64,000 nucleotides of DNA, from NCBI GenBank assembly GCA_002452215.1, contig DKCO01000055.1, positions 85,992-149,991 on the forward strand, in the 5' to 3' direction. The stretch's first letter is position 1; every line of letters starts with the position of its first letter. Made by a program: the position numbers and the translations under genes. This DNA is from Spirochaetales bacterium UBA6872. GTDB taxonomy: Bacteria; Spirochaetota; Spirochaetia; Sphaerochaetales; Sphaerochaetaceae. Below are positions 8,591 through 16,581 of this stretch, in pieces. Below the pieces are notes generated by a model. It saw only the letters and a program-made list of their open reading frames with translations. It was not told where the DNA came from and did not search any database.

Positions 8591-10069
8591 ATGGAGAGTA
8601 AAGTGGAAGACTCATATTTTGAAATGGCAACGCCGGAGAGCGCAGGGCTCTCGTCTTCTTTGATAAAAAAGAAACTCGAGAAACTTGACTCATATCTTGT
8701 GCCAATGCATAGTTTTCTGATTTTGCGACACAAGAAGCTTGTTCTTAACGCATACTGGAAGCCATGGCAAGAAGAGTCTTTGCATCGCATGTACTCTGTG
8801 ACAAAGAGCTTTGTCTCAATTGCAATCGGTGTCCTTGTGAAAGACGGGAGAGTAAAGCTTTCGGACTCTGTCGCCTCATATTTTCCGGAATATGCAAAAT
8901 CATGCACCGATGAGCGCATTTTAGCTTGCACAATCGAGGATCTTCTGGTTATGTCTTCATGCCACAGAAGAACCAGCTACAAGGAAGGAAGCTCCAATTG
9001 GAGTTATATTCCTTCTTTCCAAAAGGATTGGACCGCATCTTTTTTCTCTGTTGCATCGGACCATGATCCAGGTGCGTTGTTTATCTATGATACAAGTGGG
9101 ACACAAGTTCTTGCATCTATTGTCGAAAAAGTCGCAAATATGCCTCTTCTTGATTTTCTTCGCACCAATTTTCTAAGTGGTACATCTTTTTCCAAGGATG
9201 CTTATATTTTGGAAGAACCAAATGGCCACTCTGCTGGTGGCAGTGGGCTTCTTTGTCGCTCTCGGGATTTGCTTTATGCTTTATACTCTGTTTACAAAAA
9301 TGATGGAGAGTATATATCGAAAGAGTACATTGAAATGGCAACCTCAAAGAGAATAAGCAACTCACTCGGATCGAGATTCTCGCTTCTTGATACATCTTCA
9401 GGCTATGGCTACCAGATATGGATCAACTCGCATGGGTGGATGATGTATGGTATGGGATCGCAACTTGCGATTGCTATTCCTGAAAAGGATATGCTTGTTG
9501 TTACTACAGCCGATACTCAAGGTATTGAAGGCGCTGAGGCTCTTATCTTTGACTGTATATGGGATATTGCAAACTCGGCAGATGATTCTATTGATGAAGA
9601 CAAGGCTGCCTATAGAGAGCTTTGCTCTTATGTTGATTCATTGAGTGTAAGGAAAGCAGGGCGTGTTGGCTATAGTAGGATAGAGGATGAGATTAGTGGC
9701 CGTTCATATTCATTTGATTGCAATAATCTTATTGGCGCTGATGGCTTTTCGATATCATTCAGCGATGACAAGAAGACTGGCATGATATCTATCTTATCTG
9801 GAAAAATGGAATACACATATCCATTTGGCATGGCATTCAACATCGAGACAACATTGCCATTTATCAAGTATGGTAAGGCACTTTCATCTGCCTCGTGGCA
9901 AGACGAGAGGACATTAGCAATCTTGGTGCAATATATTGGTCAAGAGCTTGGATATCAGATAATACAGGTTAACTTCGCACAAGATAGAGCAACTATGTTT
10001 GCCAAGCAAATAGGAGAAGTTTCGTTCCAAGGAATAAATGGAGTTGCTTCTGCTTTTGCATATTTATAA
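8591..10069 (+). CDS. Serine hydrolase of the beta-lactamase / penicillin-binding fold (class C type)
   Basis: 492 residues, no signal peptide. The SxxK motif is SVTK at residues 69-72, followed by the usual GVLVKDGRVKLSDSVASYFPEY helix region. The YDTSGTQVL segment near residue 165 fills the Y-x-S/N position. A C-terminal domain of about 150 residues follows the hydrolase core. Cytoplasmic members are esterases, D-amino-acid peptidases or of unknown use; a role in resistance is unlikely without export. It sits between the sugar-binding protein and an RpiR regulator, so it may act on an ester or peptide imported by that system. Confidence 0.85.
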   Translation: MESKVEDSYFEMATPESAGLSSSLIKKKLEKLDSYLVPMHSFLILRHKKLVLNAYWKPWQEESLHRMYSVTKSFVSIAIGVLVKDGRVKLSDSVASYFPEYAKSCTDERILACTIEDLLVMSSCHRRTSYKEGSSNWSYIPSFQKDWTASFFSVASDHDPGALFIYDTSGTQVLASIVEKVANMPLLDFLRTNFLSGTSFSKDAYILEEPNGHSAGGSGLLCRSRDLLYALYSVYKNDGEYISKEYIEMATSKRISNSLGSRFSLLDTSSGYGYQIWINSHGWMMYGMGSQLAIAIPEKDMLVVTTADTQGIEGAEALIFDCIWDIANSADDSIDEDKAAYRELCSYVDSLSVRKAGRVGYSRIEDEISGRSYSFDCNNLIGADGFSISFSDDKKTGMISILSGKMEYTYPFGMAFNIETTLPFIKYGKALSSASWQDERTLAILVQYIGQELGYQIIQVNFAQDRATMFAKQIGEVSFQGINGVASAFAYL

Positions 10070-10102
10070 GGCAAATATATAACAATATGATACATTTGCC
10101 TT
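10068..10102. terminator. Hairpin at the end of the serine hydrolase gene
   Basis: AAGGCAAAT (10068-10076) pairs perfectly with ATTTGCCTT (10094-10102); the stem includes the stop codon. There is no T tract on the plus side, so it may be an mRNA-end stabiliser instead of a true terminator. Confidence 0.4.
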
Positions 10103-10249
10103 AAAATTAGATATTTATTCTTGATATTAAAACAAAAAGAACATATGATAATGCTGAGCTTGATGTATAAAGCTCAAATAAAGAATCTAAACACGGGATA
10201 GACGAAACTGGTGGGGGAGTCTTTTGTCCGGTTTGCATTGAGGAAACAA

Positions 10250-11029
10250 ATGGGAAATAATGTTGAATCAAGGCTCTCGGAAATGCTACCTGCGCAGTTG
10301 GGGGAACTGAGCATACTTGAAAGAAAAGTATCAACTTATCTTCTTAAGCATGAAGATAGGTTGATGGGAATGGATATTGCCGAGATTGCCAAAGCTTCAG
10401 GAGTAAGCAAAGCAACTGTAGTTCGTTTTTGTAAGGCACTTGGGTTTCAAGGCCTTAAGGATTTCAAAATCTACTATGAGGCAGGAAAGAGCCAATACTC
10501 AATGAAAATCACCAAGTTGAGTGAAGGTGTTTCATCAGCAGATGTGATGGAAACAATGAAAAATGGCTTCATTCGTGCGATAGAGAAGAGTTCGACAGAG
10601 GAAAATCTCCTTGCAATCGACAATATTGCTAAGGATATTGACGAGAGGAAAAAGATTGCGATTCTTTTTGATGGAGATTCGTCTAATTCCAAAGCATTGT
10701 CTGATCGTTTGGAAAGTCTTGGTTATGAGTCGCTTTCAATGGATGTGAATAGTGCTATCAGTGATAGTTTCTTTTCAGATGTATTGATTGTAGTTTCTCC
10801 CAGTGGTGACATAAATGGGCTAGGCCCATATTGCAAGAAAGCACGTGAGAATGGCTCAAAAATCGAATGCGTAACATCAAATCCTAAATCATGGGTTGCT
10901 GTTAATGCAGATAATGTGATTTCTCTTTTCAATGAGAAGCTATTGAGTGATGACAAGTATATTCTCTCTGAATGTGCAATAAGTGCTCTATTCGAGACTC
11001 TATATGTCATCTTGAAGATCAATAAATAA
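10250..11029 (+). CDS. RpiR/MurR-family transcriptional regulator
   Basis: 259 residues from ATG 10250, which has GAGG six bases upstream; a GTG at 10211 is possible but has poorer signals. Residues 1-80 form the RpiR helix-turn-helix domain: LSILERKVSTYLLKH, then MDIAEIAKASGVSKATVVRF. Residues 110-250 form a weakly conserved SIS sugar-phosphate domain (VVSPSGDINGLGPYCKKAR). RpiR proteins sense phosphosugars and control sugar or amino-sugar genes. Likely targets are the neighbouring hydrolase and binding protein, by position only. Confidence 0.88.
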   Translation: MGNNVESRLSEMLPAQLGELSILERKVSTYLLKHEDRLMGMDIAEIAKASGVSKATVVRFCKALGFQGLKDFKIYYEAGKSQYSMKITKLSEGVSSADVMETMKNGFIRAIEKSSTEENLLAIDNIAKDIDERKKIAILFDGDSSNSKALSDRLESLGYESLSMDVNSAISDSFFSDVLIVVSPSGDINGLGPYCKKARENGSKIECVTSNPKSWVAVNADNVISLFNEKLLSDDKYILSECAISALFETLYVILKINK

Positions 11030-11054
11030 ACAAAAGCTGATTTGTATTTTGCTG

Positions 11055-11086
11055 AGGCGATGGGTTGTGTGCTATCGCCTTTTTTG
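11055..11086 (+). terminator. Intrinsic terminator of the RpiR gene
   Basis: AGGCGAT (11055-11061) pairs with ATCGCCT (11074-11080), 12-base loop, followed by TTTTT. Confidence 0.8.
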
Positions 11087-11091
11087 ATGCG

Positions 11092-11118
11092 AAAAAAAAC
11101 GCATCTAAAAAGATGCGT
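11092..11118 (-). terminator. Intrinsic terminator of the tRNA gene
   Basis: On the minus strand, ACGCATC, a six-base loop and GATGCGT are followed by eight T residues. It lies 12 bases after the tRNA 3' end. Confidence 0.85.
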
Positions 11119-11129
11119 CTTCAAGTATA

Positions 11130-11202
11130 TCGGCCCTCAGAGATTTGAACTCTGGACCAAGGGATTATGAGTCCCCTGCTCTGACCGCTGAGCTAAAGGC
11201 CG
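11130..11202 (-). tRNA. tRNA-Met (CAT), elongator
   Basis: 73 bases fold as a full cloverleaf: acceptor CGGCCTT/AGGGCCG with discriminator A, D stem GCTC/GAGC, anticodon stem GGGGA/TCCCT with loop CTCATAA, and T arm CAGAG-TTCAAAT-CTCTG. The anticodon is CAT. The first pair is C1-G72, not the C1-A72 mismatch of bacterial initiators, and the anticodon stem lacks the three G-C pairs next to the loop, so it is not initiator tRNA. The ACTCATAAT context matches elongator Met better than the lysidine-modified tRNA-Ile. The CCA end is not encoded. Confidence 0.92.
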
Positions 11203-11221
11203 AATAAAGCTAAGCTATGCC

Positions 11222-11250
11222 ATTGTAACCAAATTGGCCTTGTCTAGCAA
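11222..11250 (-). promoter_or_regulatory. Promoter of the tRNA-Met gene
   Basis: On the minus strand: TTGCTA, a 17-base spacer and TACAAT, about 20 bases before the mature 5' end. Confidence 0.75.
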
Positions 11251-11378
11251 TAGTAATGAATAAAATAATTGTTTTTTGATATCAGTTACAAAAACAAAGA
11301 TCTTATGGTATATTTAACTTGATGTTTTGCTGAGAGTTTTGACTCTCTTTGAATTTTCTCTGGAAATGGGAGAAGAGT

Positions 11379-12107
11379 ATGCTAAGGATATCTGTTTGCG
11401 ATGATAGCGATGTCGATAGAATAAGTATTGCAAACAATATTAAGTCGTATATGTCAAACCATCCAGAACATGATATAAAGTTCGATTTGTATCCATCACC
11501 TGTTGATATTCTAGATTCATTTGAGAAAATAGGTGTTCCAGATATTGCTTTGTTGGATATATGCATGCCAGGTGTTTTGGGAACTGAATTAGCAAGCAAA
11601 ATCCAGTCATACAATGAAAGCATCGATATCATATTCCTTACTACTAGCGCCGATTATGCGCTTGATGCCTTTTCTTTGCATGTTGCAGATTACATACAAA
11701 AACCTTTTACACAAGAGAGATTTGATGATTCTTTGACAAGAGTCATATCATCAAGGCTTGAGAAAAAATGGATTGTTGTTTCTTCTGATGGGATAATATA
11801 TCGCATAGCTTTCAAGGATATCATTTATGTCGAGACATATGACAAGCGGAGGGACTTTGTACTTTCTAGTGGCAAACGATTATCGACATGGCTTGCGGCA
11901 AGCGAGTTGAAAAAAAGCCTTATGTGCAACAAGAGCATGGTTCTATGTGGTGCATCTTATATTATAAATATGGACCATGTTTGCAACATCTTAAATACAA
12001 GTTTGGTTATGGATAATGGTGAAACTATTCCAGTCCCTCGTCGAATAAGGTCGCAAATCAAAGAGCAATTCTTCGAGTTTTATATAAACAAGGCAAAGAA
12101 ATTATGA
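11379..12107 (+). CDS. LytTR-family response regulator
   Basis: 242 residues from ATG 11379 with GGGAG six bases upstream. The receiver domain (1-120) has acidic D8/D9, phospho-acceptor D60 in ALLDICMPG, T88 and K108 in IQKPF. The LytTR DNA-binding domain (about 135-242) includes FKDIIYVETYDKRRDFVLS and ends VPRRIRSQIKEQFFEF. LytTR regulators of the AgrA/ComE type bind direct repeats spaced 21 bp and control secretion, competence or peptide production. Its stop overlaps the kinase start (ATGA). A fitting direct repeat lies just after the kinase gene, at 13377-13407. Confidence 0.93.
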   Translation: MLRISVCDDSDVDRISIANNIKSYMSNHPEHDIKFDLYPSPVDILDSFEKIGVPDIALLDICMPGVLGTELASKIQSYNESIDIIFLTTSADYALDAFSLHVADYIQKPFTQERFDDSLTRVISSRLEKKWIVVSSDGIIYRIAFKDIIYVETYDKRRDFVLSSGKRLSTWLAASELKKSLMCNKSMVLCGASYIINMDHVCNILNTSLVMDNGETIPVPRRIRSQIKEQFFEFYINKAKKL

Positions 12108-13375
12108 GAACAATGATTGTTATGCTTATTGTAGTCATTGCTATTTCCTCGATTCACATAGCAGCTGCTTTGCTACTAGAGGAGAGACGGTTTTCTATAA
12201 AGAAGACAGCTTTCTTGTGGTTAATGGCGGGAGTTGTCCTCTTTTTCGATCTTTTCTTTTGCTACAAGTTCTTGCCTAAAATCTTTCGATTGCCAGTTTC
12301 GCTTACGATTGCATATATCTACTATTGGATAACATTCATTTATGCGTCAGCAGATGGATTTTGGAAAAAATGCTATTTATGGCTCACTTATGGTTGTGTT
12401 TTTTGTATTTCATGGACGATTTCCTCATATTTTTGCAAAATCGTGTTCCCTGATAAAGCAATTTGGATTACTTATCTTATATGTAGCATAATGCATGTGA
12501 TCATATGCTTACCGCTTTTGTTCCTCTATCGAGAGTATGCACGGCCATTGATAAAAGAAGTCAGCGGTTTTCGTGCAAAGAGGTGGAGACCATTATGTGG
12601 TGTTTCTATGCTTTTCTTTTTTATTTTTGTACTTCTACTGTCTAAGATAAAGGATGATGATGAGATAGACTTTGTGATCTTAGCGCTTTTCTCTTTGGTT
12701 GTTTGGGCTTTTGTTGCAGCTAACATTCTTTGTATAAGCAATATCTATTTTATGAGAAAAGAGGCAAGGAATGAGCTTATAAAGCAAAAGAATGATTATT
12801 TGATGGCTTATTTGGATAGTGCTAGGAAAACAGAGCAAGAGAGCAGAAGGCTAAAGCATGATTTACGGCATCATAATGAGCAAATTGCATACATGGCTCG
12901 TGAGAATGATACAGAGGGAATTTTGCGATATTTATGTCTGAACGAAGAGAATCGAAGTGAGAGTGTTCCATTCTATTCTTTGCATATCATGGTCAATGGA
13001 ATCCTGTCTTCATATGCGAGAAAAGCAAAAGATGCATCAATTGGATATATAGCAAAGGCTGATATAAAGTCTGAATCCAAAATAAGTGATGTCGATTTTG
13101 TTTCAATTTTGGCAAATCTTCTCGAAAATGCACTCAATGCATCTGTTGAAGTAAATGCTAAGACTCCCATTATGATATGCGTCAGGGAGTTCGGTGCAAA
13201 AACTGTTATCACAGTAAGCAATCAATGCAAACCAAATCTTAAGCTTGAGGATGGCTTGCCAGCTATGCGCTCAACTGGTATCGATAGCATCCTTTATTCA
13301 TCAAAGCAATACAATGGAGATGTCAATTATGTAGTCAAGGATTCGATTTGTACAGCTTGTGTTATCCTCAATTGA
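12104..13375 (+). CDS. GHKL-type membrane sensor histidine kinase (AgrC-like)
   Basis: 423 residues. Residues 1-215 contain about six hydrophobic segments with no large extracellular domain, the usual layout for kinases sensing small or hydrophobic signals at the membrane. The phospho-acceptor box is LKHDLRHHNEQI with His252; the N box is SILANLLENALNAS with Asn342. The G-box end is shortened, as in the GHKL group. It is translationally coupled to the LytTR regulator, its obvious partner. No precursor peptide gene was seen nearby, so the ligand may be a metabolite rather than a peptide. Confidence 0.9.
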   Translation: MRTMIVMLIVVIAISSIHIAAALLLEERRFSIKKTAFLWLMAGVVLFFDLFFCYKFLPKIFRLPVSLTIAYIYYWITFIYASADGFWKKCYLWLTYGCVFCISWTISSYFCKIVFPDKAIWITYLICSIMHVIICLPLLFLYREYARPLIKEVSGFRAKRWRPLCGVSMLFFFIFVLLLSKIKDDDEIDFVILALFSLVVWAFVAANILCISNIYFMRKEARNELIKQKNDYLMAYLDSARKTEQESRRLKHDLRHHNEQIAYMARENDTEGILRYLCLNEENRSESVPFYSLHIMVNGILSSYARKAKDASIGYIAKADIKSESKISDVDFVSILANLLENALNASVEVNAKTPIMICVREFGAKTVITVSNQCKPNLKLEDGLPAMRSTGIDSILYSSKQYNGDVNYVVKDSICTACVILN

Positions 13376-13376
13376 A

Positions 13377-13407
13377 ACCAATTTCGTAATCGAATATACC
13401 AATTTCG
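13377..13407 (+). promoter_or_regulatory. Probable LytTR operator: two 10-bp direct repeats 21 bp apart
   Basis: ACCAATTTCG occurs at 13377-13386 and again at 13398-13407, exactly 21 bp apart, or two helical turns. This is the spacing LytTR regulators use. A -10-like TATGAT (13434-13439) follows, and the -35 position is poor, as expected for an activated promoter. It sits in front of the aminotransferase operon. Confidence 0.6.
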
Positions 13408-13477
13408 GACTCTCGATAATTACAGAAAATCCTTATGATATCATAGCTGCATCAACGATTGGCTAGGTAGCGTAAAA

Positions 13478-14830
13478 GTGTGCATAATAAAAAGCGATGA
13501 TATATTCCAAAGAGATAGATCTGTAATAGCTCCAGGACAGCACTTGCTATATTTCCCAATCGTCGTTGATTCAGTAAAAGATGATATCGTCATCGACTGT
13601 GATGGCAAATCATACATTGATTTTCTTTCCAGTGCATCATCTTTGAATCTTGGAGGTTCTAACCCAATAGTTAGGAATGCAATTGAAGAGCAATTGATGA
13701 AATGTGTCCATTATTGCACTTGTTATTCTCTTAACATGCCAATGGTTGAATATGCAGAGCGGCTTATCTCGATATATCCCGGCTCAATCGATGCTAGTGT
13801 TTTTTTCACACTTTCTGGCTCAAGTGCCTCAGATATGGCTTTCTATTTGGCAAAAGCCTACACAAAAAGAAAATATATAATTAGTTTCAAAGGTTCTTAT
13901 CATGGAAATACTTATGCATCTTCAAATCTCTCCGACATGGATGGAGAGGAATTTCCAAAGATGCAAGATGTCTATCATTTCAAATACTACTATGAAGAAG
14001 ATTGTATTGAAAAAGAGAACTATGTTGATGAAATCGAAGAGTTTTTTGCTAATGGCATATCGTTGGATGATGTTGCCGCAATATTCATAGAAGCTGTTCA
14101 AGGTGATGGAGGGTTGCATTGTGCTAGAAGAAACTTCATCTTGCAATTGTATTGCTTATGTAAGAAGCACGGGATTCTCTTTATTTGCGATGAAGTGCAA
14201 CAAGGCTTCTTTAGAAGTGGATATTGGTTTAGTATCGAGCACTATGGGGTGGTACCTGATGGAATTATCATGGGCAAAAGCCTTGGCGCAGGATTTCCTT
14301 TAGGTGCGTTTGTAGCGAGAAAGGAAATTATGCAAAGCCTTAGTTCAACAGTGAGTGCTTCAACCATTGGTGGCTATCAACTTGCATGTGCAGCAGGCAT
14401 TGCACAATTTGATTATATGAGCCAAAGAAGTTTTAGAATAATGCTTCAAGACAAGTCGAAACTCTTCTTTTCATTGTCAAAAGAGCTGATTAGCAAGAAA
14501 AGATGCAATCTAAAGCTATCTCTTTCTGGTATGGGTTTTTCTTATGGCATCCATGTCTTTGACCAAAAAAACAACAAAGATCGCTTCTCGGCATTTAAAA
14601 TTGCTTTTCGTTGTTATGAGACTGGACTTCTGTTGATCTCTTTTTCCGAAAATGTTATTAGGCTCCAGCCTCCATTTTCAATTTCACAAGAAAACTTGGT
14701 GAAGGGTTTTGAATTGCTAGAACGTGCAATATGTGACATAGAGTCTGGGTATATCTCGGATTCTATGCTCTATTTTTATGAAAACAGATACCCGAGAACT
14801 GGTAAACATTGTCTTGGAGATTTTCAATAA
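13478..14830 (+). CDS. PLP-dependent class III aminotransferase (GABA/ornithine type)
   Basis: 450 residues from a GTG start. The class III fold is clear: the cofactor segment SGSSASDMAFYLAK, FKGSYHGNTYAS, EAVQGDGG, DEVQQGFFRSG with Asp238 for the pyridine nitrogen, and Lys267 in MGKSLGAGFPLGA forming the Schiff base. Enzymes of this class move amino groups to or from omega-amino acids such as 4-aminobutyrate, ornithine, 2,4-diaminobutyrate or beta-alanine, or from amino sugars; the substrate cannot be fixed here. It is the first gene of the operon, with a likely LytTR operator upstream, and its stop shares a base with the next ATG. It probably makes or degrades the compound moved by the two downstream transporters. 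Confidence 0.9.
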   Translation: MCIIKSDDIFQRDRSVIAPGQHLLYFPIVVDSVKDDIVIDCDGKSYIDFLSSASSLNLGGSNPIVRNAIEEQLMKCVHYCTCYSLNMPMVEYAERLISIYPGSIDASVFFTLSGSSASDMAFYLAKAYTKRKYIISFKGSYHGNTYASSNLSDMDGEEFPKMQDVYHFKYYYEEDCIEKENYVDEIEEFFANGISLDDVAAIFIEAVQGDGGLHCARRNFILQLYCLCKKHGILFICDEVQQGFFRSGYWFSIEHYGVVPDGIIMGKSLGAGFPLGAFVARKEIMQSLSSTVSASTIGGYQLACAAGIAQFDYMSQRSFRIMLQDKSKLFFSLSKELISKKRCNLKLSLSGMGFSYGIHVFDQKNNKDRFSAFKIAFRCYETGLLLISFSENVIRLQPPFSISQENLVKGFELLERAICDIESGYISDSMLYFYENRYPRTGKHCLGDFQ

Positions 14831-16581
14831 TGGACTATTCGTATCATAGAAATGAGGCAATAATACGAAGCAAAACACGGGAATTCTTTGGAGTAGGTGC
14901 TGTTGTAACGGCATCTTCATATCTTGTTTTGGTTGTGGATTTCATGCTCATTGGCTGGATCTTGGGCTCTGATGCTCTGGCGGCTGCTGGGCTATGTGAT
15001 AGTTTTGTCGATTTAGCAGAGCTGCCGGGGTTTGTTTTTTCTTCAAGTGGTCCTATTGTTGCTGGAATTATGGTTGGAAGAAGGCAATTTGGCAAAGCAA
15101 ACCAAGTTTTTACTTTTTCATTCATCTTTACTATTGCTGGGAGCTTGTTATGTTGGTGTCTTCTTCCTTTTTGCAATCTATTTGGAGACTTATTGACAAA
15201 CAATGGTGCAATTTCTGGTGAAGTTGCAAGATATGCATTCTATACTATTGCTTCATCGCCATTTATTGGGATTGAACTTGTTTTGTCTGGTTTTGCTATC
15301 CTTGATAATCATCCGAAGCTTGCAATGGGATCTGTAATTGTTGCAAATGTTGTCAATGTTGCTCTCGATATAGTCTTTATGAAGTTTCTTGAGATGGGTG
15401 TTGCTGGGGCATCTTTGGCATCCTTGATTGGCAATGCAATAGGGATATTTGTTTGCATGCCTTATTTGTTTTTTAAGGATCGCACTCTGAGGTTCAGTTT
15501 TTCTTTTTCTCAATCCAAGGAAGTTGTGTCTGAGTTGATTGCATCGTCATCATCTTTTGCTGTCGATAAGATCAGCCGTGTGGTTTCAGGATTCATTGTA
15601 AATGTCTTATTGATTTATTTTTCAGGCAATATGGCTGTTGCGCTTTATGCTGTTTATGGCAGGTTGAAGTTTATTTTGAAAATCATTGCAGGCGGTGCGC
15701 TCCAGACTATTTCATCTCTAGGAAGTTTGCTCTATGGCGAGAGGGATTTCTTTGGTCTTGGAAAGATGTTCTCTATCTTGATCAAGTACACATATTCGAT
15801 GATAGTTGCAATTGAGTTATTGCTATTTCTATTTTCGAAGCAATTTCTTCTCTCCTATGGCATTTTGATTCAAAGTGATACTCAAATAGCATTCCGTATT
15901 ATGCTTTTAAGTCTTCCTGTTTTTTGGCTAAATGATCTTTTGTCACGGCTTTATTCAGTTATACAAAGACAAAAACTATCTGTTTTGTTGTTTTCTCTTC
16001 AAAATCTTGTACTTAGGGTTTTGATTTTGCTTCTATTTGCTCTTTGCTCCAATGTATTAGATGTGGATAAGCTCATAATTGTTGGAATATGGTGCTTTGC
16101 AGTTGAGCTGTTATCGCTTTTGATTACGCTTGTTGTCGAGAAACTTCGATATAAGAATATAGCGATTTTCGATATGAAGGATTTTGCTTCTCCAGATTGC
16201 CACGCATTCTCTATTTCGGCAAATATCTGTGATGTTGATAATGTTCATAGGGAAATAGAGAGTTTTTGCAACGAGAATGGCATCTCAAAAAAGAAGGGTA
16301 TTTTCCTCTCTCTTGCTTTCGAGGAAGTGGTTCTATTCATAATCAAGCAAAATAAGAACATTGCAATGATAGATATATGCCTCTTTTTGGAAAATGGGAA
16401 TCTAGTTGTTCGCATCAGGGACAATGGAGCTCAATTCAATCCATTGTCATTTGTTGATGATGAGGATATTTTGCGTCTTAACAATATAAATCTTCTTGAT
16501 AAGCTTACGAGCCAGCGATCATATACACGAATTATGAATATGAATAATACTGTGCTCTTTGTCAAATTGGATGATGAATGA
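14830..16581 (+). CDS. MATE-family exporter with C-terminal RsbW-like ATPase (HATPase_c_2) domain
   Basis: 583 residues from ATG 14830 (TAATG overlap). Residues 1-440 have about 12 hydrophobic segments in the MATE pattern, near the start with TREFFGVGAVVTASSYLVL and LIGWILGSDALAAAGLCDS. Residues 450-583 are a Bergerat-fold domain of the anti-sigma kinase type: an N box LSLAFEEVVLFII with E498/E499, and RDNGAQFNP with Asp531; the usual glycine-rich G2 loop is reduced. MATE proteins export cationic organics by Na+ or H+ antiport and do not normally use ATP. The attached domain could sense ATP, bind a partner, or phosphorylate one. Confidence 0.88.
   Translation: MDYSYHRNEAIIRSKTREFFGVGAVVTASSYLVLVVDFMLIGWILGSDALAAAGLCDSFVDLAELPGFVFSSSGPIVAGIMVGRRQFGKANQVFTFSFIFTIAGSLLCWCLLPFCNLFGDLLTNNGAISGEVARYAFYTIASSPFIGIELVLSGFAILDNHPKLAMGSVIVANVVNVALDIVFMKFLEMGVAGASLASLIGNAIGIFVCMPYLFFKDRTLRFSFSFSQSKEVVSELIASSSSFAVDKISRVVSGFIVNVLLIYFSGNMAVALYAVYGRLKFILKIIAGGALQTISSLGSLLYGERDFFGLGKMFSILIKYTYSMIVAIELLLFLFSKQFLLSYGILIQSDTQIAFRIMLLSLPVFWLNDLLSRLYSVIQRQKLSVLLFSLQNLVLRVLILLLFALCSNVLDVDKLIIVGIWCFAVELLSLLITLVVEKLRYKNIAIFDMKDFASPDCHAFSISANICDVDNVHREIESFCNENGISKKKGIFLSLAFEEVVLFIIKQNKNIAMIDICLFLENGNLVVRIRDNGAQFNPLSFVDDEDILRLNNINLLDKLTSQRSYTRIMNMNNTVLFVKLDDE

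Noticed and set aside
11130..11202. Initiator tRNA-fMet
   Set aside because: C1 is paired with G72 and the anticodon stem lacks the three G-C pairs next to the loop.
11330..11349. GAGAG...CTCTC hairpin before the LytTR gene as a terminator or attenuator
   Set aside because: Five pairs and only TTTG after it; too weak to support.
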